From assembly GCF_937958065.1 (NCBI RefSeq), contig NZ_CALFXI010000109.1, forward strand, positions 1-64,000: a DNA stretch of 64,000 nucleotides, in the 5' to 3' direction. Under the pieces are notes generated by a model that was not told the origin of the DNA, did not search any database, and saw only the letters and a program-made list of their open reading frames with translations. A program made the position numbers and the translations under genes. This DNA is from an uncultured Steroidobacter sp. (GTDB lineage: Bacteria > Pseudomonadota > Gammaproteobacteria > Steroidobacterales > Steroidobacteraceae). Of the stretch, positions 43,659 to 52,291 are shown piece by piece (the first letter of the stretch is position 1; every line of letters begins with the position of its first letter).

Positions 43659-45656
43659 TCAGTAGTTCACATCGAAGGCAATGAGATGGAAGGTCAACGC
43701 GATGTACAGCAGGAGCAGCAGCGACAAAGCGAGCACGACCGCCCAGACCTTCGCGTACCACTTGCGCTGGCTGCGCACGACCACCCAGGCATTCCACCCG
43801 CCGAGGATCGCGCCACCGACGAACACCACCAGCGACAGCAACTGCATCAGCCACACCCAGGCATCGGAGCTTTCCGAGAGCAGGCTCAGATCGCCCATCA
43901 TCTTGCTGATCGTGATCGCCCAGCCGATGCAGACCACGAGCGCGCCGGTCGCGGCGATTCGGATCCAGCGGTGCGCCTTCGCGTCATCACCGGACAAACC
44001 GTAAGCCACGCCATAATGCCGACGCACGAGCGCAGAGACCGGCCATGCGAGAGTGGTCAGCAGCAGCGAGACCAACCCGACGATGGCCATCGGCAACAGC
44101 CAGCCCGGCGAGCGCGACGCCGGCGTGCGATCGAACATCATGAACGGCGACACGCCGTCGAAGCTGAAACGCACGACCTGCCCGTCCTTGACCTGCGCCG
44201 ACAGCAGGTACTTGCTGTCGTCGTCGCGGTACACGAACGGCTCGACCTCGCGCCATTTGATGGGCACGCCGGCCAGGTTCTGGGCCATCGACACGCTGAT
44301 CGTGTGGTCGGGATTCGGCACGACCTTGACGGGCCCCGCGAGGCTCAGCAGGCTGAAAAAGCTCGAGTCGATCCGGCGCGAGTTCTCATAGACGCCGGCC
44401 ATCATGCGAGCGTGCTCAGCGGCGGTTTTCTCATCGACCTTGCCGTCCAGGGTCGGGCCCGGCAGATAACGATCGGCGAACTGATCGAACAAGGTGCTGC
44501 GAATCTGGTGCGACGCCGGCCCCTTGCCTGCGCTGTTCAAGGAAACGTACATGCCGACGCCGTCGTCGATGAACAGATGCAGGTCGCTGTGGAACCAGTT
44601 GGTGTCGCCGCCATGGCCGAGCGCGCGATGACCGTTGTAGTTCTGCTCATAAAAGCCGAGCAGCATCCGATGCACGCGCGGCAGAATGGTCAGCGCGGTC
44701 GAATGCATTTGTTTGGCAGTCTGTTCCTGCAGGATGCGCGTCGAGCCGAACGCGCCGTTCTGCAGATGAGCGATCATGAATTTCGCCATGTCCGCGCCGG
44801 AGGCGGCCAGGCTGCCGGCCGGCGACACGCCGACGATTTCGTACGGCTTCGGCTCACCCGAGGAGGCCAGCTCGTAGCCGCTCGACATCAGCGGTTTCAA
44901 CGTCTCGGGCAGCGGCTGACGGAAGCTCGAATGCTGCATGCCCAGCGGCGCGAAGATGTTTTGTTCGATGTAGTCGTCGAACGGCACGCCCGAGACACGC
45001 TGCACGATGTAGCCGGCGAGCGCGGTGGCGTAATTGGAATAAGCTGGCGTCGTGCCTGGCGCGAAGATTCGTTCGGGCACCCAGTTCTTCAGCCGCTCAT
45101 CGAACGGCAGGACCGGCGCGCCGCCCTCTTCGCCCATCAAGCCCTTCAGCTGCTCTTCGAAGCCCGCCGTGTGGGTCATGATGTTCCGTAGCGTGACGGG
45201 TTGCCCGTCACGCGGCGGAATCTTGAAATCCAGGTATTGGTTCACGTCGGCATCCAGATCGAGCTTGCGCTGCTCGACCTGTTGCATGACCGCGGTCCAG
45301 GTGAACAGCTTGGAGATCGAACCGGGACGAAACAACGTGAGCTCGGGATCGACCGGCTTGCGGGTCTTGACGTCCGCGTAGCCGTAGCCTTTCTGCACCA
45401 GGACCTCGCCGTCCTTGACGACCACCACCACGGCGCCGGCGATATCGCCCGTCTGCAGCGCGTAGGGAAGATAACCGTCGAGCCAGGCCTCGACGTTCTC
45501 GCGAGTCAGTGGAGCCGCCCCGGGCGGTTCTGTCTGCGGCAAGGTTGCTTCGGTCGCCGGGCCCGGCGGCGGCAGCGGCGCCCCTTCCTGCGCCCATCCA
45601 GGACTCGCCCACGAAAACAGGGCGGCCAAACCCATCACGGCTACGCGTGTTCGCAT
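43659..45656 (-). CDS. Exported serine hydrolase (class C beta-lactamase/DD-peptidase fold) with membrane tail
   Basis: This 665-residue protein has a signal peptide (to about residue 22), a Pro-rich linker, and a beta-lactamase-fold domain with Ser113-x-x-Lys116 (RPGSISKLF), Tyr-x-Asn in PAYSNYATAL and the third motif in GHGGDTNWF. After a C-terminal beta domain come about five transmembrane helices (residues ~480-660), so it is anchored in the inner membrane with the catalytic domain probably in the periplasm. In this context a D-stereospecific amidase or peptidase that frees D-Glu-containing fragments is plausible. It is the first gene of the operon; the start at 45656 is set by the signal peptide. 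Confidence 0.85.
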   Translation of the reverse strand: MRTRVAVMGLAALFSWASPGWAQEGAPLPPPGPATEATLPQTEPPGAAPLTRENVEAWLDGYLPYALQTGDIAGAVVVVVKDGEVLVQKGYGYADVKTRKPVDPELTLFRPGSISKLFTWTAVMQQVEQRKLDLDADVNQYLDFKIPPRDGQPVTLRNIMTHTAGFEEQLKGLMGEEGGAPVLPFDERLKNWVPERIFAPGTTPAYSNYATALAGYIVQRVSGVPFDDYIEQNIFAPLGMQHSSFRQPLPETLKPLMSSGYELASSGEPKPYEIVGVSPAGSLAASGADMAKFMIAHLQNGAFGSTRILQEQTAKQMHSTALTILPRVHRMLLGFYEQNYNGHRALGHGGDTNWFHSDLHLFIDDGVGMYVSLNSAGKGPASHQIRSTLFDQFADRYLPGPTLDGKVDEKTAAEHARMMAGVYENSRRIDSSFFSLLSLAGPVKVVPNPDHTISVSMAQNLAGVPIKWREVEPFVYRDDDSKYLLSAQVKDGQVVRFSFDGVSPFMMFDRTPASRSPGWLLPMAIVGLVSLLLTTLAWPVSALVRRHYGVAYGLSGDDAKAHRWIRIAATGALVVCIGWAITISKMMGDLSLLSESSDAWVWLMQLLSLVVFVGGAILGGWNAWVVVRSQRKWYAKVWAVVLALSLLLLLYIALTFHLIAFDVNY

Positions 45657-45701
45657 CGCATCCTCACCTGTGTCAGGGGCCGCTTCTCGGGCGGCGGTAT
45701 T

Positions 45702-45737
45702 TTCTCCTATTGGCAATAATAGTCCTGATTGGAGAAT
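45702..45737. promoter_or_regulatory. Candidate operator/promoter region of the D-glutamate locus
   Basis: The divergent gap of 147 bases holds an AT-rich patch. TTCTCC (45702-45707) and GGAGAA (45731-45736) form an inverted repeat. Within it ATTGGCAAT (45709-45717, itself palindromic) and ATTGGAGAAT (45728-45737) repeat with a 19-base period, about two helical turns. Such an arrangement would suit a dimeric XRE-type repressor encoded next door. Confidence 0.45.
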
Positions 45738-45803
45738 CGTCAACCTGATCGTGCAAAACGAGGCCGGCGCGAGCCCGAGCCGGCTTCCGGTAGAATCGAC
45801 TCG

Positions 45804-46568
45804 ATGAAAACCTCCAAATCCGCCGAAAAGTCCGCCGTGCAGCAGCGCACCGAGCGTCCGGCCGACAAGCCGACCCTCGGGCGCGTGCTGCGTGCTTTAC
45901 GCACCCGCAATGACTGGACGCTCAAGCAGATGAGCGATCGCACCGGCATTCCCCTGTCGACGCTCGCGAAGGTGGAGCACGACCGGCTCACCCTCACCTA
46001 CGACAAGCTGTTGCAACTCAGCGAGCGCCTGAAGATCCGGATGTCGGATCTGTTTGCCGAGCCGAGCGAAACCTCCGCGCAGCCCGTCACCGCCCGACGC
46101 AGCATCGGCAAGATGGAGCGCGCCATCCGCGTCAACACGCCGAACTACGATTATTTCTATTTATGCGCGGAGCTGCGGCGTAAGCGCATGATTCCCATCC
46201 TGACGCGCATCCGCGCCAAGAGCGTCGAGGAATTCGGCGAGCTGGTGCATCACTCCGGCGAGGAATACATCTACGTGCTCGAAGGCAGGGTCGAGATCCA
46301 CACGGAGTTCTACGATCCGGTGGTGCTGTCCGCCGGCGAATCCATTTATATCGATTCGAACATGGGCCACGCCTACGTCGCCGCCGAAGGGTGTGACGAA
46401 GCGACGGTGCTGGGCGTTTGCTCCAGTGCGGAAGAAGAAGATCTGATGGAGTCGCTGATGGAGCTGCACGGCGACGATCAGGTTCGTCTGCCGCCGCCCG
46501 AGGAAACGCAGCGCGCCGCGCCTGCGGCGAGCAAAGCGAAACCGCGCGCCAAAAAGACCGCGGCTTAG
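45804..46568 (+). CDS. XRE-family transcriptional regulator with C-terminal cupin
   Basis: This 254-residue regulator has an N-terminal helix-turn-helix (about 25-80; LRTRNDWTLKQMSDRTGIPL) and a C-terminal cupin (about 120-205; HHSGEEYIYVLEGRVEIHTE with the metal/ligand-binding His and Glu positions). The tail is a Lys/Ala/Pro-rich extension. XRE-cupin proteins usually repress amine, amino-acid or peptide catabolism genes and sense a small ligand in the cupin. It diverges from the serine hydrolase-dgcA-receptor-dgcN-permease operon and is its likely regulator. The start at 45804 is chosen because upstream residues are the operator region. Confidence 0.88.
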   Translation: MKTSKSAEKSAVQQRTERPADKPTLGRVLRALRTRNDWTLKQMSDRTGIPLSTLAKVEHDRLTLTYDKLLQLSERLKIRMSDLFAEPSETSAQPVTARRSIGKMERAIRVNTPNYDYFYLCAELRRKRMIPILTRIRAKSVEEFGELVHHSGEEYIYVLEGRVEIHTEFYDPVVLSAGESIYIDSNMGHAYVAAEGCDEATVLGVCSSAEEEDLMESLMELHGDDQVRLPPPEETQRAAPAASKAKPRAKKTAA

Positions 46569-46584
46569 AACGCCGCCGCGAGGT

Positions 46585-47184
46585 TCAGGTCAGGGTTCGT
46601 CGCCCGGCGAGCGCATGCGCGAGCGTGCCGCCATCGACGTATTCGAGCTCGCCACCGATCGGCACGCCGTGCGCGATGCGGCTCGATTTCACCTGGTGAC
46701 GAGCGGCGATTTCGGCGATCACGTGCGCGGTGGCATCGCCTTCCACCGTCGTGCTGGTCGCGAGAATGGCTTCGGTCACCGAGCCTTCCGCCAGCAATGT
46801 TTCCAATTGCCCGAAGCCCAGCTCGTCGGGACCGATGCCGTCGAGCGGCGACAGATGGCCCATCAGCACGAAATACGTGCCTCGATAGCTGCCCGACTGC
46901 TCGATCGCCGCGACATCGGCGGGCGATTCCACGACGCACAACGTGCCGCGATCCCGTGAGGCATTGGCGCAAATCGGGCACAGCTCCGCGTCAGCAAACA
47001 TCCGGCAGCGCTGGCAGCGCCCGACGCCGACGACCGCCTTCTGCAAGGCATCGGCCAGCAGACCGGCGGCATTGCGGTCCTTTTCCAGCAAATGAAACGC
47101 CATGCGCTGCGCCGACTTCGGCCCGACCCCGGGCAGGCAACGCAGCGCTTCGATCAGGCGGATGAGAGAAGGGGGATAGATCAT
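46585..47184 (-). CDS. recR: Recombination mediator RecR
   Basis: This 199-residue protein of the RecFOR pathway loads RecA at single-strand gaps. It has the N-terminal helix-hairpin-helix (LRCLPGVGPKSAQRMAFHLL), a four-Cys zinc finger (CQRC and CPIC), the Toprim domain (LCVVESPADVAAIE) and the C-terminal IGGELEYVDGGTLAHAL. It is downstream of ybaB and dnaX, the usual dnaX-ybaB-recR order, with a 180-base gap to ybaB that shows no further gene. Confidence 0.96.
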   Translation of the reverse strand: MIYPPSLIRLIEALRCLPGVGPKSAQRMAFHLLEKDRNAAGLLADALQKAVVGVGRCQRCRMFADAELCPICANASRDRGTLCVVESPADVAAIEQSGSYRGTYFVLMGHLSPLDGIGPDELGFGQLETLLAEGSVTEAILATSTTVEGDATAHVIAEIAARHQVKSSRIAHGVPIGGELEYVDGGTLAHALAGRRTLT

Positions 47185-47365
47185 GGAACGATGTTAGCCG
47201 AGTACCGCCCGCCGCCGCAGGTGGCGGGCGAGCGGCAAAAGTTGCGCCTCTTGCCGTCTCGCCACGAGGTCATGGCAGGGCTCGGGCTTTCAGTGAAGCC
47301 TGCTTCGCTCCCGAACGGGTGATCATGGATGAACACCCAGAGCAATGCCCGCTGCCGAGCGTCGA

Positions 47366-47692
47366 TCAGAACGGCATCTTGAACCCGGGCGGCAGGTTCA
47401 GCCCGCCCATCAGGCTCGCCATTCTTTCCTGGGTGGTGCGGTCGACCTTCTGCACGGCGTCGTTGATGGCGGCGGCAATCAGGTCTTCCAGCATGTCCTT
47501 GTCGTCGCTGCTCACGATCGACGCATCCAGCGTGACCCGGCGCACTTCATGCTTGCCGGTCATCACCACCTTGGCCATGCCGCCGCCCGCCTCGCCCGTG
47601 ACTTCGAGCTGGGCGATCTCGGCCTGCGCGCGCTGCATGTTCGCTTGCAGCTGCTGCGCCTGTTTCATCATGTTGCCGATATTGCCTTTCAT
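47366..47692 (-). CDS. ybaB: YbaB/EbfC family nucleoid-associated protein
   Basis: This 108-residue protein has the family pattern: an N-terminal helix NMMKQAQQLQANMQRAQAEI, a strand region (VTGEAGGGMAKVVMTGKHEV) and a C-terminal helix ending GGLNLPPGFKMPF. It forms dimers that bind DNA. It follows dnaX by 15 bases and is co-transcribed with it. Confidence 0.94.
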   Translation of the reverse strand: MKGNIGNMMKQAQQLQANMQRAQAEIAQLEVTGEAGGGMAKVVMTGKHEVRRVTLDASIVSSDDKDMLEDLIAAAINDAVQKVDRTTQERMASLMGGLNLPPGFKMPF

Positions 47693-47707
47693 AACTGAAA
47701 CACTCCG

Positions 47708-49372
47708 TCATTGATGGTCGGTCGGCCGGATCGACTCGGGCGTTACCGTCGCGCCGAAGATTTCTTTCATGGCGCGAATATTGGGATCGTTCTCGATGGA
47801 GGCGCGGGCGTTCTGCAGACGATCGTCCGCCGCAGCCTTGAGCTGACGGGCCGGCGTGTTGATCGCCTCGCCGCCGCCCTCGGTGAATTCCAGCACCACC
47901 GGCTCGCCGAAGTAATTGCTCAGCGCCTGGCGGAGCTTGTCTTCCATCATGGCCGTACGGTAATGCGCGCCCTCGGGATCCAGCGACAGACGCACCTTGT
48001 TGCCCTCTCGGCCGAGGAACGCACAATTCACCGCGAGCTGACGCGTAATGCCGCCCAGATTCATCTGCGCAACCATCGCGCTCCAATCACCGCCGGCATT
48101 GGATGCCGCGGCTCGGGGCGCAGGCGCGGATGGCGCCGCATTCGCTGCAGGAGCAGCGTTGCCGGCAGACGCCTGCGTCGGCGCAGGAGCCATCGCAGCC
48201 GCACGCACCGAAGCTGGCACACCACCGCCAGCGGCCGATCGAACTGGAGCAGGTGTCGGCGGCGCACTGCCCGCGGAGGACGTGACGTCCTGCACGCTGA
48301 ACGCCAACATGCGCAACAACACCATCTCGAAGCCACCGCGCACGTCGGGCGCAAGTTCGAGATCCCGACGACCGACGATGGCGATCTGATAGAACAGCTG
48401 CGCATCTTCCGGCGTGATCGCCGCCGCCAGCCTTTTATAAGCCTCGACGTCGTCGGCTTCGTCGATCTGCAAATCCGGAACGGCCTGCATCAGCGCGAGC
48501 TTCTGCAACAACGCCGCGAGCTCGGCGAGCACCTCGCGATAGTCCGGCGCGTGCTCGTCCAATTCGTTGACGCGATCCAGCACCTTGCGCGCGTCGCGAG
48601 CGATCAGCGCTTCGACGATGCCGAACACCTGCGCGCGATCCAGCGTGCCGAGCATGGTGCGCGTGTCCTCAGCGGTGAGCTTGCCGCCGCCGAACGCGAT
48701 GACTTGATCGAGCAGACTCAGCGCATCGCGCATGCTGCCTTCAGCGGCGCGAGCGACCATGCGCAGCGCGTCCACTTCGAATTCGATGTTCTCCTGCTCG
48801 CAGATGAACTTGAGCCGGTTGAGAATCATCGCCGGCGGGAAGCGCTTCAGGTTGAACTGCAGGCAGCGCGACAGCACCGTCACCGGCAGCTTCTGCGGAT
48901 CGGTGGTCGCGAGCAGGAACTTCACGTGCGGCGGCGGCTCTTCGAGCGTCTTCAACAACGCATTGAACGAATGCGTCGAGAGCATGTGCACTTCGTCGAT
49001 CAGGTAGACCTTGTAACGGCCGCGGGCGGGCGCGTACTGCACGTTGTCGAGCAGCTCGCGCGTGTCGTCGACCTTGGTGCGCGAAGCGGCGTCGACTTCG
49101 ATCAGGTCGACGAAGCGGCCTTCATCGATCTCGCGACACGCGCTGCAAACGCCGCACGGCGTCGGCGTCATGCCGGTTTCGCAATTCAGCGACTTGGCGA
49201 GAATGCGCGCGATGGTGGTTTTGCCTACACCTCGCGTGCCGGTGAACAGGAACGCATGGTGCACTCGGCCGGTCTGCAGCGCGTTCACGAGCGCGCGCAT
49301 GACGTGGTCCTGGCCAGCCAGCTCAGTGAAACTGCGCGGCCGCCATTTGCGGGCGAGAGCCAAATAGGACAT
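47708..49372 (-). CDS. dnaX: DNA polymerase III subunits tau/gamma
   Basis: This 554-residue clamp-loader ATPase has Walker A (GTRGVGKTTIARIL), the zinc-binding cysteines (in CETGMTPTPCGVCSAC), Walker B (VYLIDEVHML) and the Arg finger (LLSRCLQFNLKR-like TVLSRCLQF). After domain III comes an Ala/Pro-rich linker and a C-terminal domain for binding polymerase alpha and DnaB, shorter than in E. coli (643 residues). No A6G-type slippery site is visible, so a frameshifted gamma form is not predicted here. 4.5S RNA lies upstream on the same strand. Confidence 0.96.
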   Translation of the reverse strand: MSYLALARKWRPRSFTELAGQDHVMRALVNALQTGRVHHAFLFTGTRGVGKTTIARILAKSLNCETGMTPTPCGVCSACREIDEGRFVDLIEVDAASRTKVDDTRELLDNVQYAPARGRYKVYLIDEVHMLSTHSFNALLKTLEEPPPHVKFLLATTDPQKLPVTVLSRCLQFNLKRFPPAMILNRLKFICEQENIEFEVDALRMVARAAEGSMRDALSLLDQVIAFGGGKLTAEDTRTMLGTLDRAQVFGIVEALIARDARKVLDRVNELDEHAPDYREVLAELAALLQKLALMQAVPDLQIDEADDVEAYKRLAAAITPEDAQLFYQIAIVGRRDLELAPDVRGGFEMVLLRMLAFSVQDVTSSAGSAPPTPAPVRSAAGGGVPASVRAAAMAPAPTQASAGNAAPAANAAPSAPAPRAAASNAGGDWSAMVAQMNLGGITRQLAVNCAFLGREGNKVRLSLDPEGAHYRTAMMEDKLRQALSNYFGEPVVLEFTEGGGEAINTPARQLKAAADDRLQNARASIENDPNIRAMKEIFGATVTPESIRPTDHQ

Positions 49373-49467
49373 AGCAGTTAGCTGTTCGCAGTTGGCGGAT
49401 GAAGGGATAGGGCCAGCGGAACCTCACCGCCAACCAGGAACACCAACCGCTGCTTTTCGATGGAGAC

Positions 49468-49573
49468 GGCCCGCGCCGGCGCCTCTCCGGCGCCCGATAT
49501 CACCGTTACCGTTGCTCCCTTCCGGGCCTGGCGGGGTTCGCGGCTGATCGTCGCGGAGAAACCGACGCGAGCC
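49468..49573 (-). ncRNA. ffs: 4.5S RNA, signal recognition particle RNA (small bacterial type)
   Basis: On the minus strand the apical core GCCAGGCCCGGAAGGGAGCA matches the conserved SRP RNA tetraloop and internal-loop region that binds Ffh. The outer stem closes fully: GGCTCGCGTCGG (49573-49562) pairs with CCGGCGCGGGCC (49479-49468), allowing two G-U pairs. The ends given are those of that stem, so the mature RNA may be a few bases longer. Its place between queF and dnaX on the same strand is common in proteobacteria. Confidence 0.9.
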
Positions 49574-49665
49574 GCCATAGAAGCCCACGAAATTCGGCAG
49601 TTAGATGCGGCGGCGGAATATACCAGAGCTGAGGGTTCGAGGTTAGCTGTTGGTAGTGAATCCAC

Positions 49666-50160
49666 TCAACCCCGGCCTCGATAGCCCGGCACGCCCTGCT
49701 CCGGCAGCCACAGCCCCTTGGGCGGCTCACCGGTCTGCCAGAACACGTCTATGGGGATGCCGCCGCGCGGATACCAGTACCCGCCGATGCGCAGCCAGCG
49801 CGGCTTCAGCTCCTCGACCAGGCGTGCGCCGATGGCGACGGTGCAGTCCTCGTGGAACGCACCATGGTTGCGGAACGAACCCAGGTACAGCTTGAGCGAC
49901 TTGCTCTCGACCAGCCACTGCTTGGGCACATAGTCGATCACGATGTGCGCGAAGTCGGGCTGCCCGGTCACCGGACACAGCGAGGTGAACTCCGGCGCCG
50001 TGAAGCGCGCCAGGTACTGCTTGTCCGGGTGCGGATTCGGCACGCGCTCGAGCTTCGCGTCCTCCGGCGACGTCGGCCAGACAACGTTGGACCCCAGCTG
50101 CGTGACGTGCCGAGCGACATCAGCACCGCGCTTGCCTCGTGAAACCTTCGCCAAATCCAC
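49666..50160 (-). CDS. queF: NADPH-dependent 7-cyano-7-deazaguanine reductase
   Basis: This 164-residue T-fold enzyme reduces preQ0 to preQ1 in queuosine synthesis. The catalytic Cys is in FTSLCPVTGQPDF with the conserved Asp shortly after, and the QueF motif SKSLKLYLGSFRNHG with following FHE is present. It is the short unimodular (type I) form. A GTG at 50160 starts the frame, but AGAGGAG lies directly before it. The TTG two codons later (50154) has better spacing, so the start is uncertain by two residues. Confidence 0.94.
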   Translation of the reverse strand: MDLAKVSRGKRGADVARHVTQLGSNVVWPTSPEDAKLERVPNPHPDKQYLARFTAPEFTSLCPVTGQPDFAHIVIDYVPKQWLVESKSLKLYLGSFRNHGAFHEDCTVAIGARLVEELKPRWLRIGGYWYPRGGIPIDVFWQTGEPPKGLWLPEQGVPGYRGRG

Positions 50161-50204
50161 TCCTCTCGCTCGAACTCGCCGGCCCGCAGGCCAACATCAG
50201 CGCA

Positions 50205-51665
50205 TCAAAGAATCTCGGACGCGTAATCCGCCAGGCGCGAACGCTCACCGCGGATCAGCGTGATATGGCCGGCGTGCGACCAATCCCGGAATCGGTTGAC
50301 GACATAGGTGAGGCCCGAGGTGGTCTCGGTCAAGTACGGCGTATCGATCTGCGCGATGTTGCCGAGGCAGACCACTTTCGTGCCCGGACCGGAGCGCGTC
50401 ACCAGCGCCTTCATCTGCTTGGCGGTCAGATTCTGCGCCTCGTCCAGAATCAGGAACCGATTGAGGAAGGTGCGGCCGCGCATGAAATTCAGCGAACGGA
50501 TCTTGATGCGATTGCGCAGCAGATCGTTGGTGGCGGCGCGGCCCCAGTTGCCGCCTTCCTGGCTCTGCGTCAGCACTTCGAGATTGTCCATCAGCGCGCC
50601 CATCCACGGCTCCATCTTCTCTTCTTCCGTACCGGGCAGGAAGCCGATGTCTTCGCCGAGCGGAATGGTTACGCGCGTCATGATGATCTCGCTGTAGCGA
50701 TTGCTTTCCAGCGTCTGCGCGAGCCCGGCCGCGAGCGTCAGCAGCGTCTTGCCGGTGCCCGCCGGGCCGAGAATGGTCACGAAGTCGATCTCGGGATCGA
50801 GCAGCAGGTTGAGCGCGAAGTTCTGTTCGCGATTGCGCGCGTTGATGCCCCAGATGCTGTGCCGCTCGTTGCGAAAGTCACGGATCAGTTCGAGCACCGC
50901 TTCGTTGCCGTCGATCTTGCGCACGATGGCTTCGAGCGCGTTGGCGTCCTGCTGATACAGGAACTGATTGACGTGCCAGTCGCGCACCATCGGTCCATGC
51001 ACGCGATAGAACGTGCGCGTCTGCTCCTGCCAGGAGTGCATGTTCTTGCCATGCTTCTCCCAGAAGTTGGCCGGCAGCTCCTGCAGGCCGGTGTACAGCA
51101 GGTCGGCATCTTCGATGGTCTTGTCGTTGTAGTAGTCCTCGGCATATACGCCGATGATGGACGCCTTGATGCGCAGGTTGATGTCCTTGGACACCAGCGT
51201 GACGCGCGCTTCGGGAAATTCCTTTTGCAGCGCCAGCGCCTGACCGAGGATGGCGTTGTCGGCGCCATGCCCGGGCAGGGTATCGGGCAGGCCGGCGCTG
51301 AGAATCTTGGTCTGAAAGAACAGCCGGCCCGCGATCGCCTTCTTCTGGCCGTTGATGTACTTGCCGGTCGGCAGCTCCAGGCCCGCGTCGATGGCCGACT
51401 TGTCGATGCCGACCATGAGCTCATCGAGAAAGCGGCTCACCTGCCGCACGTTGCGCGCCGCCTCCGACAGACCCTTCTTCCCGGCGTCGAGCTCTTCCAG
51501 CACGATCATCGGAATGTAGATGTCGTGCTCGTCGAAGCGAAAGATCGCGGTGGGGTCGTGCATCAACACGTTGGTGTCCAGCACGAAGATGCGACGCTGG
51601 CCGCGCTTGCCCGGACGACTGCGCTTGTCGCCGGCCTTGGATTCGCTCGATTCGGCTCTGGCCAT
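50205..51665 (-). CDS. PIN domain-PhoH family ATPase
   Basis: This 486-residue protein combines an N-terminal PIN RNase domain (VLDTNVLMHD, then VLEELDAGKKG and the acidic VSKDINLRIKA) with a C-terminal PhoH ATPase having Walker A LGPAGTGKTLL and Walker B RFLILDEAQNLT. Such PhoH2-like proteins (YlaK type) couple RNA unwinding with cleavage in the studied cases. A basic tail of about 25 residues precedes the PIN domain. It lies between queF and bcp on the same strand. Substrate RNA is unknown. Confidence 0.92.
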   Translation of the reverse strand: MARAESSESKAGDKRSRPGKRGQRRIFVLDTNVLMHDPTAIFRFDEHDIYIPMIVLEELDAGKKGLSEAARNVRQVSRFLDELMVGIDKSAIDAGLELPTGKYINGQKKAIAGRLFFQTKILSAGLPDTLPGHGADNAILGQALALQKEFPEARVTLVSKDINLRIKASIIGVYAEDYYNDKTIEDADLLYTGLQELPANFWEKHGKNMHSWQEQTRTFYRVHGPMVRDWHVNQFLYQQDANALEAIVRKIDGNEAVLELIRDFRNERHSIWGINARNREQNFALNLLLDPEIDFVTILGPAGTGKTLLTLAAGLAQTLESNRYSEIIMTRVTIPLGEDIGFLPGTEEEKMEPWMGALMDNLEVLTQSQEGGNWGRAATNDLLRNRIKIRSLNFMRGRTFLNRFLILDEAQNLTAKQMKALVTRSGPGTKVVCLGNIAQIDTPYLTETTSGLTYVVNRFRDWSHAGHITLIRGERSRLADYASEIL

Positions 51666-51719
51666 GAGAGAGGTCGTTGCTCCTGAAGCGGCTTGCAGAT
51701 GCAGATTAGCGGGGCGCTG

Positions 51720-52286
51720 TTACAAGGCCTTGGCGGCCTCGAGCACGGCTTGGGCGTGCCCCGGCACTTTCACCTTGCGCCATTCCTGGCGCAGCACCCC
51801 GGCCGCGTCGATCAGGAAGGTGCTGCGCTCCACGCCCATGAACTTGCGGCCGTACATGCTCTTTTCCTTGATCACGTCGAACAGCTGGCACAGCGCCTGG
51901 CTCTCGTCCGAGAGCAGCTCGAACGGGAACTGGTATTTGGCCTTGAACTTCTCGTGCGAAGCGATGCTGTCGGTGGAGACGCCGAGGATCATCGTATTCG
52001 CCTTCTTGAACGCCGGCGCGAGATCGCGGAACGCCTCGCCTTCGGCCGTGCACCCCGTGGTGTTGTCCCGAGGGTAGAAATAAACGACCAGGTTCTTGCC
52101 GGCCGCCTCGCTCGACTTCCACGAGCCGCCGCCGGTGATCGCAGCGGCGAACGCGGGGACCTTCTTGCCGACCGCGACCTTGCCGCCCCCCGCTTTGACC
52201 GGGGCGCTCCTGGCGACCGGAGCTTTCTTGGGAGAGGCTTGCTGGACGGTTTTCTTCGCCGCGGGAGACGCTTTTTTTGCCGGCAT
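51720..52286 (-). CDS. bcp: Bcp/PrxQ-type peroxiredoxin with Ala/Lys-rich N-terminal extension
   Basis: This 188-residue thiol peroxidase reduces hydrogen peroxide and alkyl hydroperoxides. The peroxidatic Cys is in NTTGCTAEG (usually TPGCT); the resolving Cys five residues later is absent, so it would work as a 1-Cys or atypical form, although another Cys lies further on in QALCQLF. Before the fold sits a ~45-residue Ala/Lys/Pro tail (PAKKASPAAKKTVQQASPKK) resembling histone H1-like tails. It starts 5 bases after gcvR and faces dapA beyond it, as in E. coli. Confidence 0.92.
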   Translation of the reverse strand: MPAKKASPAAKKTVQQASPKKAPVARSAPVKAGGGKVAVGKKVPAFAAAITGGGSWKSSEAAGKNLVVYFYPRDNTTGCTAEGEAFRDLAPAFKKANTMILGVSTDSIASHEKFKAKYQFPFELLSDESQALCQLFDVIKEKSMYGRKFMGVERSTFLIDAAGVLRQEWRKVKVPGHAQAVLEAAKAL

Positions 52287-52291
52287 CGGAG

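Noticed and set aside
47708..49372. Programmed frameshift making a short gamma subunit in dnaX
   Set aside because: No A6G or similar slippery heptamer with a downstream stem was seen; only the tau-like full-length product is supported.
47711..49381. A 556-codon plus-strand open frame opposite dnaX
   Set aside because: DnaX is complete on the other strand, and the plus-strand product is Arg/His-rich with no domain.
49378..49665. A 95-codon minus-strand open frame between dnaX and queF
   Set aside because: It runs straight across the 4.5S RNA, whose core and outer stem are clear.
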